Source: Mangifera indica
Taxonomy: Eukaryota > Streptophyta > Magnoliopsida > Sapindales > Anacardiaceae
DNA: 64,000 nucleotides
Assembly: GCF_011075055.1 (NCBI RefSeq)
Contig: NC_058153.1
Location: forward strand, 6,634,001 to 6,698,000
Reading direction: 5' to 3'
Part shown: in pieces, positions 22,901-34,149 of the stretch
How the letters are laid out: every line of letters starts with the position of its first letter
How positions within the stretch are numbered: the stretch's first letter is position 1
Program-made: the position numbers and the translations under genes
The notes under the pieces: model-generated
Told to the model about the DNA's origin: nothing
Seen by the model: the letters and a program-made list of their open reading frames with translations, nothing else
The model's database searches: none

Positions 22901-25900
22901 TTTGTTGTCGGTGTAAGAAGTTACACGACCACCCCTAATGAGACCAATGAAAATAAGGTACGAGAAGGTGTGGCTAGTGTTAACCACACTAGTGATATTC
23001 AAGGAGTAAGACAAGATACTTATCATCGTCACCTTGGATTAACTATCTTTGTGGGTGAAGATTTGATTGAGTGGGTTTTTTGAGCTGAAAGTTACTTTAT
23101 TATTAACCGACTAACAAAAAATGAGAAGATGACAACAACGATAATTCATATGAAGGGGATCGCATTGAATTTGTTGTAATGGAGAGAATCTTTTAACTCT
23201 TTCATTGGTTGGGATAAGTTGAAACATGTCCTATTGCAAAGGATTTGACTATCATAGGATAAAACTTCATATGAGGAACTCTGGTCACTCTAATAAGATG
23301 AGTCTATAAGCAAATTCGAATGTTATTTTAAGTCAATTTTGGTGTTGTTAAGTGATATGTTAGACAACATTTTCCTTAGGGCATTCATTAATGGGTTATG
23401 AGAAGACATGTGGGCGAAGGTCGAATTGTTTTCTCCCCGAAATCTCAAAGACGTTATAAAGAGAGCACAACAGATCAGAAAGAAAAATTAGGTCATTGAT
23501 GCTCGACCCTAATCCAAGTTTGCCACACCTACCCAAAAGCCAACAATTTAAGTCCAACTCGATTTTCTATTAACACCCACAACACAGCCTAATCACATTC
23601 TCTACATCAACCCCACCCACACCCTTCCTTTAATCAAACCCAAAACCGAGCCATCCCATAACCCAATTCCAATGACCAACCAAGACCAATGCGATTCCGT
23701 AACCCATACCCAAACCAAAATCAAATTACTATCCATTACCTACTTTTGAACAAAAAAGGACCACTTACAACTTGGAACAACCCTTCTCATAAATTTTCTA
23801 ACAATGTAAGGTAATCTTCCTCTAGCACAAGCCAAGACTAAATTCTTCCCAAGGAAGAATTCCGATCCACATAGGAGAAAGGATTATGCTTTAGGTGAAG
23901 AGAAATACACTTTGAATTGTCAATGCAAATTTCGACAACTGTGGATTATGATCACTTTGGAGGAAGAGAAAGGAAAAGTTTCTTATAAAAAACAGTCCGA
24001 AGAAGTTGTTATCAACGACAAAGAATTGCAGCTAAATCTAGATTCCAGCTTAGTATTGGGTCTGGATTCACCTAAAACTATTAAGCTCATTGAAAAAATA
24101 TAAGAGAAAGAGGTGGTAATTCTCTTGAACAGTGAAGCCACTCATGATTTCCCCTCAAGTAAGTTCGTTACCAAACTAAAAATTCGAACGAGACCAGCTC
24201 ACTCTACAATGACATTGAGAGATGAACAAAAAAATTCGAGCCAATAGCCGTTGTAAAGAAGCCAACCTCCAATTCCAAGGGAATTTTATAACTCATATTT
24301 TTTTTCCATTTAATATAAAAAGTGTTTTTGCCCATTTAATATAAAAAGTGTCGATGCTATATTGGAAGTAGATTGGTTTTGTAAATTACGAGAAATGAAG
24401 ATTAATTAGAGGGACAAAACCATAAAGTTCAAGTGGGAAGGAAAAAAAATAAAAATACAAGATGTTTTATTAGCAAGACTGGAAGTTTCGCTAAGAATGC
24501 TAGTGAATTCACTGAAAAATGGCGAGAAAGGTTACTAGATGGAGATGATGAAATTTAACACTTAAAATGTGGACAATGAGCAAATGAGGCAATCGAAAGT
24601 GGTAGAAATGTTAAGGAAGTTTGAAACACTCTTTAGGAACCTACGAGTCTCCTCTCAAAATGAAATTAGGACCACGCAATCAAACTGATTAGGCAAGCAT
24701 AACCACCTGATAGTGCAAGAGATGCAAGAGATGCTAACTACAAGAATAATTCAACTAAGTATAAACTCATTTTTCAATCCAATACTCTTGGTCAGAAAAA
24801 AAAATAGTAGATGGAGGTTTTGTGTAGATTACCAAGTTTTAAATCAAGTTACAATACTCGATAAATTTCCTATACTAACAATAGATGAGTTGTTAGATGA
24901 ACTATTAAAAGCTACTGTATTCAATAAATTGGATTTAAAATCTGAATATCATCAAATCTGTGTATGGGAAGATATGGAGAAAAGAGTCCTCAAGACTCAT
25001 GATGGCCATTACGAGTTGTTAGCAATGTCGTCTGGTCTTTCCAACACCCCCAACAACTCTTTAAAGTTTGATGAATGATATGTTTAGACCATATTTGCAT
25101 AAATTCGTATTGGTGTTCTTTGACAAATTCCTTGTGTATGATAGGCAGCTTAAGTAACAATTGGTTCACTTACAAATAGTGTTAAATCTCATAAGAGACA
25201 ATTAACTAGTGATCAACAATAAAAAGTATTCCTTTTGACAGGATCGAATAGAATATTTAGGTCATATTGTGTTGGCCTGAAGGGTGGAAGCAAACCCCAA
25301 AAATATCCAATACATGAGGGAATGGTCGGTACCACAAGATCTGAGAGACTAGGGATTTTTAAGACTTATGGGATAATATCGAAGTTTGTATAGAGGTATG
25401 GTAAGATAGCCAATTTGTTGACAAAGCTACTTAAAAAGAATGCATTTAGGTGGAATAAAAAGGTTATAAGGGCTTTTGAGGCCTTAAAAAAGCTATGATG
25501 TTTGTCCTTGTACTTGCAATGTCAGACTTCTCTAAATATGGGGATACCCAACTTTTTTAAAGAATTTGTGGTTGATACAAATGCTTTAAGCTTGGGGTTA
25601 GGGGTTATAATGATTCAAGAGAGGCAGCCTATTGTTTTTACCAATAAAGCTCTCTTCATTAGGATTTAAAAAAAAATTGGTCTATGAAAGTAGTTAATAG
25701 CTCATTAAAGCTCAAGAAATGATGAAGAGGTTTGTAATGAAGAGGAGAAGAGAAAGGCAATATGAAGTAAAAGACTATGTATTTCCCAAGATACAACTCT
25801 ATCATTTTTCTACATTGGCATCTTGCCCAAATGAAAAACTTAGTTCACATTTCTATGACCCGTAAGAGATTATAAAGATTGGGTAGCTTGCATACAAATT

Positions 25901-27387
25901 GTCCCTTTTTTCAATGGTCAAAATACACCCCATTTTCCATGTGTCGCAATCAAAGAAACGAATAGGCCTAGCCATAATCAACAAACCCTTACCAAAATGC
26001 TTATTAGAGGATGTTAAACTTGAAGTTCAATCACTAGAGATATTAGACTATCGTTACTCACCTCACAGTGAACTTGAGATACTTGTCAAATGACACCAAC
26101 TATCCGACTGTGAGAATTTTTGAGAGGTGTATAAAACCTTTAAAGAGCTCTTCCCCACTTTCATCATGAGAACAAAGTGTCTTTCGATAGAAGGGGTAAT
26201 GTTAGGTCCAACTTTTATGTTTCATGTAAAAAAAGAGAGCAAAGTCGAAAGAGGCAATCGGTGAAAGAAAGGCAGAAGGAAGCTATAGATTTGGAAATCC
26301 AAGGAAAGCAAAGTCAAAGGAGGCAATTGGTAATAGGAAAGGAAAGTGGGAGCTGGAGATTTAGAAATCCTAGATGGCAACACTCAAGGACAGAATTGCA
26401 AAAAAAAAAGGCAAGGAAGGAAGAAAGGGGAAACCATAGGAGAATTTGCAAAAAGAAAGAAGACCAAAAGGAGAGTGTTGGCCTCTTGAATGTCATGCAA
26501 ATTGATTAATTATACAGTTCCATTGCGATGAGAATAGTTCAAACAATAGTTTGATTGTACTGGAAATAATTTAGGCCATTGTAGCATGGATAATAAATAA
26601 ATACAAGCAGTCATTTATCTTCCAAATTGTGGTTACATTGTTCCATAGTTGTTGTGTGTGTGTGGCTAGATTTTGATTTAATTCAGGCACAATTAGGCCA
26701 TTGAAGACAAGGTGAAATAGGTTGAGTGATAGACCACTCAAGATATATATACAAAGAAGAAAATGAGCATCTGAAGGAGAAAAAGAATTGAAGGGTAAAA
26801 CAATTATAAGAGAAGGCTACATGGCAACAGGGGAGAAAAAGGGAATATTATGATGAATTGGAAGGAATATAAGCAAGGAGTGAAGCTTGTTAGAGGGATA
26901 TGATTACTTTTAGAAACTTTGTATTAGGGAGGATATTGACTTCTTGAATAGTTGAAGTAGAGTTTGAATTGGTTGTTACCATCAACTTACAACATATATA
27001 ATATTTGATTTCCCCATACAATTCTTTGTGCTTGTGAATTTGGTTTTTGTGTTTGTTTAGCTGAGTTTTGCATAATCATTCAACAGTGATTTATCAACAT
27101 GTTCATAGAATGTCAAATAAATAATGCTAAAAATTGCAAACAACTTACCTGATCACCAATGTTGAGGGGCACAACATCACCAACAACGATATCATATATT
27201 GAGGCTTCTATTCTTCTACCGCCTCTAATGACCTAGAACACTACACCTATAAATATAAAAATTGAAGAAAAACAATATCCACCATCAAGAAGTATATTAG
27301 CCATTCAAGAATTTACCTCCATATGTATGTTTCGCTTCTCCTCATTAAGGTTTTGGAATTGAAGAGATTGTCGATAATCACTTATAA
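19957..27387 (-). CDS. ACA10-like: Copy A exons 8-11: actuator domain
   Basis: Exon 8 ([18 protein letters not shown]), exon 9 ([18 protein letters not shown]), exon 10 (VPADGIVIS and the actuator signature [11 protein letters not shown]) and exon 11 ([18 protein letters not shown]). TGES is the conserved loop that drives dephosphorylation of P-type pumps, and it is intact. All acceptors are AG and donors GT. Intron 9, between exons 9 and 10, is 6,963 bp and holds the nested Ty3/gypsy pair. Confidence 0.88.
20288..20674 (+). repeat. 5' LTR of the outer gypsy element, copy A
   Basis: 387 bp, aligned by eye to 26727-27096. Shared landmarks include AAAAGAATTGAAGGGTAA, TTGGTTGTTACCA and TTCAACAGT near the end. 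It differs from its 3' partner by many substitutions and short indels, so the insertion is old. Confidence 0.75.
21076..21586 (+). pseudogene. gag-integrase fusion remnant, outer element
   Basis: 21,076-21,294 reads as a gypsy gag segment ([19 protein letters not shown], then [13 protein letters not shown]). After a TAG the gag-like GAFINGW runs straight into integrase-core sequence at about 21,320 ([42 protein letters not shown]). The whole protease-RT-RNase H region is missing at this join. Copy B shows the same join near 55,689, so the deletion predates the gene duplication. Not translatable as one protein. Confidence 0.7.
24713..25140 (+). pseudogene. Ty3/gypsy reverse transcriptase remnant, copy A
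   Basis: Residues [20 protein letters not shown] and [16 protein letters not shown] match the fingers/palm of Ty3/gypsy reverse transcriptase. After a frameshift near 25,040 the active-site box reads VFFDKFLVY, where the family has two adjacent Asp. The second Asp is Lys, so the enzyme would be dead even without the frameshift. Confidence 0.75.
25745..26093 (+). pseudogene. Integrase C-terminal remnant, inner element, copy A
   Basis: Translated piecewise, this reads as the C-terminal domain of a gypsy integrase: a [16 protein letters not shown] strand, then [18 protein letters not shown] followed by KKRIG. The HPIFHVSQ box is typical. It directly follows RNase H traces, so the catalytic core of integrase was deleted. 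The same arrangement occurs in copy B at 60,130-60,483. Confidence 0.65.
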
Positions 27388-29951
27388 CTAACAAGGAACA
27401 AAGTAGTCAAGTTAGATAACATGACCTGTTTAAACTTAAGTTTACAAATAATGAACAACCCTGAGTTAAGTAAAGTACCTAGGGCAACTGTATCCATTAC
27501 CTATCAACTGGAAACATGTGGTAGCTCATATCTAGTATGCAACTTATTCAAAAGTAGAATCATCTAAACACCCACCATCAAAATTGCTATGCCCTAATGT
27601 CATCTATCTTGGTTAGAACTTCTTCATAACTAAATATGTTTCCATTTACATACTAATTCACAAAAGACACATTACATAATAATAATAACTACACATACTC
27701 AAGACCAGTGTTCTCAAAGAAAAATATACAAATATACAAGTAGCTATAGGGGCATATGCAGAATGCAAGGTCAACATAAATCATAGTGTTCTAAAAGTAT
27801 GAGCTTTTAGTGTGGGATATATATGGCTTTGAACTCTTCAATGTTAATAACTAGCTTTTAAAGTATGACTTATATAAGGTTCATATTATTTGATATTAGA
27901 GATATTATCATGCCTCCTAATGCGACGTAGGTGGTAATGTCGATGCTGAAGTGTTAATCCAGGGCTAGTTAGGAGCTAGTATACAGCCAGCTCGCATAGG
28001 GCGTCAAGGCTACAAAAGTGATGATATGTTAAGATTCGAAATGCATCGAAACCCATATTAGAAAGTATGGACTTTTAGTATACGATTTATATGGTTTTAG
28101 ACTCTCCAATAACAATAGCTAACTCTCAAAGTGTAGTTCTTCTAAAGTTCATATCATTATACATCTAAAACCATTGTTGAAATTTAATTTGAATCCTCAA
28201 ACCACTCTCAACAAGTGAATTTATATTAATAATAATAGTAATAATAAAATACATTATATCCAGCAAATTATATATCATAATTATGTGAGCAAGAAATTTT
28301 TATAACAAGGGTTTAGCCCAACAACCTTTGAATATCTTTTTTTTTTAGCATGTCTTGTACCCAAAACTACCTAGTCAACATAACTTCCATGTTTGAAGAA
28401 TCATTGTCCTTGAAACAACTTCAAAGCGATGCCACTGGTACTAAAAGCTTCATTCAACAACTCCTGGCTAGTGGATCACCTTGTATCTATAGTCGTTACC
28501 TGAATTAATATATCCTACATCCACAAATGATAAAAGGTTTGGCTTTATCTAGTCTATTGAAAACATTTCGCTAACACAATTTTGGCAATTTTTCAAACCA
28601 ACCTATGTAAAGGACCCTTTTTTTAGCTATATATTACACAATTAAAGAAATATTTCCTATTACATAGTCCCGAATATTATTTAGGAAATATTTAATCAAA
28701 TATTATTTAGGATTATATTTAATTAGGAATGGTTAATTATATAGGAATAAAATCTAGGAAAAGTTTGAGAATATTATGTATGAATAATATTTGTTATTTA
28801 GGAACAACATTTATTTAAGGTCAAATAAGAGTGGCTCAATAATTACCAATTAGGTTATGGTAATCAAATTGATTAGGACTAGAATTTTCATTTGGGTGGG
28901 AAAGCTCAAATATAGAAAATTAGCATTGTGTAGGAGGAAAAAAGTTGTTATTCAAAAGAGTTTGTCAGAAGAGTAGCTCCGTTGAGTTCTAATTCTAATT
29001 TTTTATTTCAACAAAGAGTTTAGCATTAATTTAATTGCCACATTTTTTTTCTTGCTTTCAATTCATTACAAACCCAAGAGTCTCATCATATTTGAAATTT
29101 AGATGTTTGATTAGATTTTAGCTTATTTCAGTTAGATTCAGTTTAAATAATTAGATTTTTTATAAAAGTAAGAATTCAAATTCTACTAAAGATTTTTTGT
29201 CTTGTTTAACACTTGGTTCAAATGTTTGATTCCTTATTATATCTTATATTTGACCAGTGAAAATTGAATTTATCCACCTAACTCCTGGGTTTTTTCCCCC
29301 TTGTAATTACTCTAGTCCCCTCCCCTTTCTTTAGGTCTCATCCATTCTTTCTCTCCTATTTCTTACCTACTTGTTCCGAATCACAAATAAATAGATTTAG
29401 AAATTTTTCAGACCAACACATGTGAAATTAGTTAATCAACTAAAACTGACATGAATTAAACTTATCAACCCTAACCAATTGGCAATAGCACTAACCCTAA
29501 TGGTCTCACACTTTCACACAGAATACAATTTTTATGATGCAGCACCTGGATAATGAAATTTTCATGCAGTAATGCATCATAAAATCCTTGTGTACACACA
29601 CACACACACACATTTATCAACAAAGGAGATTTTTCATTTCAAAATATAAATAGACTTATCCAAATTAAAACAGACTTAATAAATGCACTCAATACAATTT
29701 TGCACTCTTTAGATGACTCTAAAAGCACTAGATTGTTTTGATTATTATAATCAAAACTACCAAAGCATTTTATTCCATGGTCATTTAACTCAAGATTTTG
29801 AGCAACGTAAAAAAATGTTATCAAATGTATAAACCATAATTACTGACACAAGCTTAACACCTTCCAGGCCTATGTTTAACCCAAGTACATAAACAATAGA
29901 GTACAGACACCTTATTCCCTAAAATGCAACTGTACAAATTTAATTTCATAC
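27388..29951 (-). other. Intron 7 of copy A
   Basis: About 2.6 kb between exons 7 and 8. It contains the TRIM-like element (27,787-28,157), a possible decayed LTR around 28,620-29,000 and a short CA repeat at about 29,592-29,611. Copy B matches it from 61,785 to the window end. Confidence 0.7.
27787..28157 (+). mobile_element. TRIM-like miniature LTR element, copy A
   Basis: Two direct repeats of about 100 bp (27787-27890 and about 28054-28157) flank about 165 bp with no coding capacity. Both share AAAGTATG, CTTTTAGT, ATATGG, AACTC/GACTCT and AAGTTCATAT-like blocks in order. The base run after the first repeat, TGATATTAGAGA, resembles the initiator-Met tRNA primer site; copy B keeps TATCAGAG here. 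Repeat-PBS-short-core-repeat is the plan of TRIM retrotransposons. The exact termini and target-site repeats are not resolved. Confidence 0.6.
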
Positions 29952-30990
29952 CTGTCACAACAACACCTAGAATAACTGCAAAGGCAGTGCTCGCTCCATC
30001 ACACCATCCTTCCTCAATACCCTGTATAATTTATGGAAATAATAAAGTAATAAGGATGAAACTATATATAGCAGGTGCAGAGTTCAAACCTAACATTCTC
30101 AACAACTCAAAATTGAGTTCCAAAGACAGCTACTAGTAACAAACACCAGGACAGAGGACTGAATGCTCTTGTGATGATTGTTGACCCGTTGGTGCTTCCC
30201 GGTCATTGTCAGCCATTTCATTATAGAAACAGCAGCAATAGTACTAACTTAAACTATACCATTCACAAATTAGTAGCAATAAAACTGTTAACAAGCTTTG
30301 GCCTTTTTTCCGGAAAATTAACAGCTTCAAGTTGACTTGTGGCAGTGAAGATGATTACAGTAAATTGATGGCAAAAGTTCGATTTATTTGATAATTGTTA
30401 ATTTGTTGATTTTGAGAATCGATATTACTCATGCTACTAGACGATTATGATAAGGAGATCCTCTTTCTCTTTCCTTATTTATTACAGCAGATGTATTGAG
30501 TAGCCTCAGGAATGTAACAGGAAGAAAGGTTCAAAAATTCCAAGAACTCATCTATGAACTCTCCCAATGACTTCCTCTAACAATGTAGACTCCAAAAACA
30601 GAAGCATAATCAGGCTATGCCCAGCCTTGCCTTACCTCTGTCTTTATGCCAAGTGCCAAAGAAGCCATCGCAGCTACCATCAATGTGATCAAAGTCAGAT
30701 CTTGCCATGCATCCCAGAGGAACATCTATGATATAGCACATATAAGTTGAATAAATTATCACAAATTATCTGTTAAAAGAAAAAAGGTCCGTAAAGAAAT
30801 TCAGTACTAAGAAAAGAAAAACTACAATCAAAAGATTCAATTTCATAATAAAATTTACCCAAAAACTTCTTCCCTTTTTCTTGGGATAAGTGTTTGATCC
30901 AAATACATTCCTTCGTTTCAGCAAGTCTGCATCATCACCATTAATTCCTTTCTCTAAATTTGTTTTTAACAAATTAGATAGCCCTTTAAC
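29952..30990 (-). CDS. ACA10-like: Copy A exons 5-7: first transmembrane hairpin
   Basis: Exon 5 encodes GLSNLLKTNLEKGINGDD and GSNTYPKKKGRSFW. Exon 6 (FLWDAWQDLTLITLMVAA, then SLALGIKTE) is M1. Exon 7 (GIEEGWCDGASTAFAVILG) is the M1-M2 loop and the beginning of M2. Exons 6 and 7 have normal splice sites. Exon 5 must start in phase 0 at the GTT codon at 30990, but the two bases before it read TG, not AG, and no AG is near. This exon may therefore be mis-spliced or use a non-canonical acceptor. Confidence 0.78.
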
Positions 30991-31094
30991 CAATTGCATC
31001 AGCAGAAATACGAAAAAAAAAAGGAAAATCAATAAAAATAGCCTAAAAATTTTGAGAAAAAAAAAAACAACAACAGAAGTGAAGGTGGACTTGC

Positions 31095-33410
31095 CCCCCC
31101 GCATTGCTGTAGGGCCAAAATATTATGATCCCTTGTCAATAAAGTAAGTTGTTCTTGCCCAATTGGAAAATCACCATTAGGAACTAAAGAAAATTGTGGT
31201 GATTCACCTGAATATTAAAAGCACTGAATGAATGATAATTGTTGAATCTATATAGGATCAGTTCCAAATATTGATATCAAACACAAAGTAAAAACAAAAA
31301 GTAAACTCACAATCACATCATACTAAAGAAACCAAGTAAAGAACAAAAATTAACTTCCTTCTAAAGAAAAAAGCTATCAAAATTAATTTACAGAATCAAT
31401 GAGACAGCATTGGTAGTCCCAGTATGATTTGCAGAAAGCAAAAGAAAGAGAATAGCCTATACGGTACAGTCAAAGTTTACAATTAGGGAGGGAGAGAATT
31501 CATCTAAGAAAATCCAAATAGAGAATCAAAATGATCCAACAAACCCTGTTCTAACAATATGCAACATATGAAGTAGAACAATAAGATTATGAAGAAGGAT
31601 ATCACACAACAAAGAATGCTACTCTAGTGAAAATATTAAAAGTAAATAGCCTTATTAAAAATATATTGTATGATTCTGATGCTAACGAATACTTCATGTA
31701 AGCTTAGGCACCAAAAAGATTAGTACCACTGCCTTGTAGAACACCTTCCTTGTAGCAAATTGCAGCCTAAAACAAAAAAGCACAACGATAAAATATATAC
31801 ATATACGCGTGTGTCTGACTTCATTTATGCAAAAAAATCCATTCTATGATAAATGGTATACTCGTAAGCGTTCCACATGTGCTCCAATTTTCCTCAATGA
31901 TTCTTTCTTCTCCTCTTCCTTCTTAAGATCCAATGTGTACCGGAATCGACGAGAGGCATTTAACACAAGGGCTGCTTGCTACAGCAGAACAAATTTAGTA
32001 AGTACAGACATCAAAAAAAATATTTTAAATCATCTTCAATAAACAACAAAACCTTGCATTAGGAAAACACTGTGCCATCAGAGTAACATGGTACAAAAGA
32101 TAATATGATGCCTAAACTGAGTGATTTCATTAAACTCGAGACTGTTACACCTAACACTGTTACTCCTAACTAATCCATCAATATGCAGTTGCATATGAAC
32201 CAAGACCTCATATATACACAAAACTGAAGCATATACACATTATTGCTAAATTATCAATTTTAAAAGCCCCAAATGCCTCTTTGAAAATACTTTCACAAAT
32301 ACATTAAACAATTTTTAAAATTCAGATAAATTAAAAATAAAAACTAACACATAATCAATGAAAATTAAGTAAACTGGATACAAACGGCTAAATAACTTTT
32401 CCAAAAACATAATCACATTTATTTACCATATGTAAAATGAATATATTTTGCTAACTCCTGCATCATACTTAAATAATAGAACGTCTTCTGTGCTATAATC
32501 AAATTCTTTCTCCATTATAATTAAACAAATACAGATTTGTTCCAAGATTAATGTTGGATTGACTTGCAAATAGCTAACTGAAGAAAGCAAAGCCCAAAGG
32601 TGCATAAAAAATAAAGTGAATGCAAATAAAAAAAATGTCTAACAACATACTTAATACTAAAATGCATCACCTATTATTGAGTAAGAAAATCATAAGTTAA
32701 TAACTCAAACTTGAACTAAATGGTCACTCTCCATTGTAATTAAAGAACGAAAATATTTTGTTAATTCCTGCAGCATACTTGGAATATCAGAATGGCTTCT
32801 GCATCATAGTCAATTTCTTTCTCCATAAAAATTAAACAAATACAGAATTGCTCTCAAATTAGTGTTGAATCAACTCATAAATAGCCAATTAACCAAAAAA
32901 ATAAAAGAATTCCCCCAAGGAAAAAAGAAAAAAGAAATAACAAGCATAAAATTTTTAAAAAAATGTTGAACAATATTCTTAAAATTAGAATGCAACACCT
33001 ACCGAGTAAGGAAATCATAAGTTAATATCTGAGACTTAAACTAAACAGTCATTCTCTATTATAATAAACAATAGAAGTTGGATCAAATTATAAATAGCCA
33101 ATTGAAATTAGAATAAGCACAAAAATCAACTTAAAGCAAAAGAAAAAGTAGAACAACATACTTAAAATTAAAATGCAACACCTACTGAGCCAGAAAATCC
33201 TAAGTTAATAAATAACTGAGAGTTGAGCCAAACAGTCATTCTCCATTACATCTAAAGAAATGCCTGATCAGTAAAATCAATTACAAGCTGAAACAAAGCG
33301 GAGAAGAAACATACTCTCCAACCCCTGAGCCGTTCGATGGTAGCGTCCTTAGTTCTAGTGATGATGAAAGGATTTTTTTCGTCATCAGAGAAACGCGTAC
33401 CTGCCTCCAT
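31095..33410 (-). CDS. ACA10-like: Copy A exons 1-4: N-terminal regulatory domain
   Basis: Exon 1 encodes MEAGTRFSDDEKNPF and ends TTKD-like then ERLRGWR; exon 2 continues QAALVLNASRRFRYTLDLKK. A Trp followed by basic and hydrophobic residues is the calmodulin-binding, autoinhibitory segment of plant ACA pumps. Exon 3 (AAICYKEG) and exon 4 (DFPIGQEQLTLLTRDHN) continue the cytosolic N-terminus and end in CGG. Exon 4 runs into a seven-G tract and its likely donor is GG|GCAAGT, a GC-type site with otherwise perfect consensus. The partner exons of copy B are outside the window. Confidence 0.8.
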
Positions 33411-33560
33411 GTCAGTAGACGATTCCCTTACTCTGTTATCCTTTTGCACTGTCGCAGGAGAGATGGCACCCTCAATCTCACTTCCGATTCTTTCACCAAG
33501 CTACTCATAAAAACAAACCGCTTCCTCTCTTAGCAAAACAGTCACTCCTTTCTATACTTT
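33411..33560 (-). promoter_or_regulatory. 5' UTR / proximal promoter of copy A (approximate)
   Basis: Immediately upstream of the ACA start codon. An in-frame stop at 33501-33503 with no ATG between it and 33410 means the start cannot be further upstream in this exon. I cannot place a TATA box or transcription start with confidence. Confidence 0.4.
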
Positions 33561-33746
33561 GTAGAAACAGTCTTCAAGTCATTTTTTTATAATTTACCTT
33601 CTATTTTTATTCATTTTTAATAGTAAGAAAATTGTATCCAGACTTTCAACAAAAAAGAAGATTAACTAAGCAAAAGACTAAAACAACGACAAGTAAAGGA
33701 CAAAACAAAAATTAGAACTGTTGAAATAAAACGCGCTGCGTTTTCA

Positions 33747-34015
33747 TATGTTTACTTGTTTTAGTATACCTGTTGCCGGAGCTTCTTCCCGGGGTCAAGT
33801 GAGAGTCAGTATTTTGCTTTTAAGAGCGGGTTCTGAAGGAGGACCCGCCGGAGGGTGGGTATGTTGCCTGGAGATCGTCGGAGAAGCTCTTCTTTGTCGG
33901 AAACTTTATTTGAAAGTTTGGAAACCCTTGGGGAGAAGCTCTTCTTTGTCGGAAAACTTTATTTGAAAGTTTAAATTTAGTTTTTCATCAAATCTTGGGT
34001 GGGGATAAGTCTTTG
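33747..34015. mobile_element. GC-richer segment with a transposon-like end
   Basis: The segment is GC-richer than its surroundings and ends with TTGGGTGGGGATAAGTCTTT at about 33,992-34,011, nearly the same as the right end of the fold-back element at 41,376-42,090 (CTTGGGTGGGAATAAGTCTTTTGGCC). It contains a direct repeat of about 40 bp (33881-33919 and 33933-33972). No matching left end was found, so the element is truncated or my boundary is wrong. An open frame at 33,748-33,966 has no recognisable domain. Confidence 0.35.
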
Positions 34016-34149
34016 GCAAGAGGAAAATTAGTAACGGACCGACATCCGTGTCATTTCGAGGTTTGACCTAATTAAATGAGATCTCTTTACCTTAAAGAGT
34101 AAGAAACATAAAGATTTTGTAAATATTCCTTCTAAATTAATGTAGTTGT

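Larger units (their letters stand above)
22265..26668 (+). mobile_element. Inner Ty3/gypsy element nested in the outer one, copy A
   Basis: 5' LTR 22265-22716 and 3' LTR 26200-26668, both starting TGTTAGGTCC. The target-site repeat is GATTT on both sides (22260-22264 and 26669-26673), placing it inside the integrase tail of the outer element. Contents in order: gag-like region (about 22,830-23,480), degenerate protease (about 24,110-24,180), reverse transcriptase (24,713-25,140), RNase H traces (about 25,540-25,690) and integrase C-terminal tail (about 25,745-26,093). The integrase core is absent. A purine-rich AGAAGGGGTAA precedes the 3' LTR. Many stops: not active. Confidence 0.82.
20288..27096 (+). 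mobile_element. Outer Ty3/gypsy element in intron 9, copy A
   Basis: 5' LTR 20288-20674 and 3' LTR 26727-27096, both starting TGATAGACC and ending TATCA, on the strand opposite to the ACA gene. Flanking 5-mers are GCATG and ACATG, a target-site repeat with one mismatch. A primer-binding-like TGATATCAAAGT follows the 5' LTR; copy B has TGGTATCAAAGC, one base from the plant initiator-Met tRNA site. Inside are a gag fragment (21,076-21,294), integrase core (21,320-21,586) and integrase C-terminal part (about 21,900-22,190), all broken by stops. Protease, reverse transcriptase and RNase H are missing. A second element is inserted at 22,265-26,668. It is a decayed, non-autonomous copy. Confidence 0.8.
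6990..29600. repeat. Large tandem duplication, unit A
   Basis: From about 6,990 the sequence aligns colinearly and in the same orientation with DNA from about 42,713 onward. The first shared bases are around TACTTCT(A/C)GCAATG. Similarity runs through exons, introns and nested transposons up to at least 29,600, which corresponds to the right edge of the window. The end of the duplicated unit cannot be seen because its partner leaves the window. Copy-to-copy spacing is about 34-36 kb, depending on indels. Confidence 0.93.
7573..33410 (-). pseudogene. ACA10-like: ACA10-like Ca2+-ATPase, copy A (frameshifted)
   Basis: P-type IIB, calmodulin-regulated Ca2+ pump; family members export Ca2+ across the plasma membrane. 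I place 33 exons, 5' to 3': 33315-33410, 31862-31978, 31712-31766, 31095-31207, 30859-30990, 30636-30725, 29952-30021, 27317-27387, 27149-27232, 20108-20185, 19957-20028, 17240-17323, 17074-17156, 16854-16962, 16703-16758, 16465-16507, 16312-16395, 15877-16011, 15703-15771, 15520-15618, 14522-14632, 14018-14188, 13150-13209, 11464-11628, 11226-11342, 10625-10723, 10002-10139, 9808-9909, 9298-9343, 9035-9169, 8567-8674, 8390-8481, 7573-7693. Without the lesion it would encode about 1,067 residues, the length usual for ACA8/ACA10. The start at 33410 (MEAGTRF) is chosen because no earlier in-frame ATG exists before a stop at 33503-33501. Exon 28 has one extra base and ends in TAA after about 871 residues. 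Other oddities: DKTGS, a GC donor after exon 26, a weak exon 5 acceptor and a duplicated last exon. Confidence 0.85.

Noticed and set aside
33252..33449. A longer ACA N-terminus beginning at 33449
   Set aside because: The codon at 33447-33449 is GTG, not ATG; the first in-frame ATG is at 33408-33410, matching MEAG-type starts in the family.
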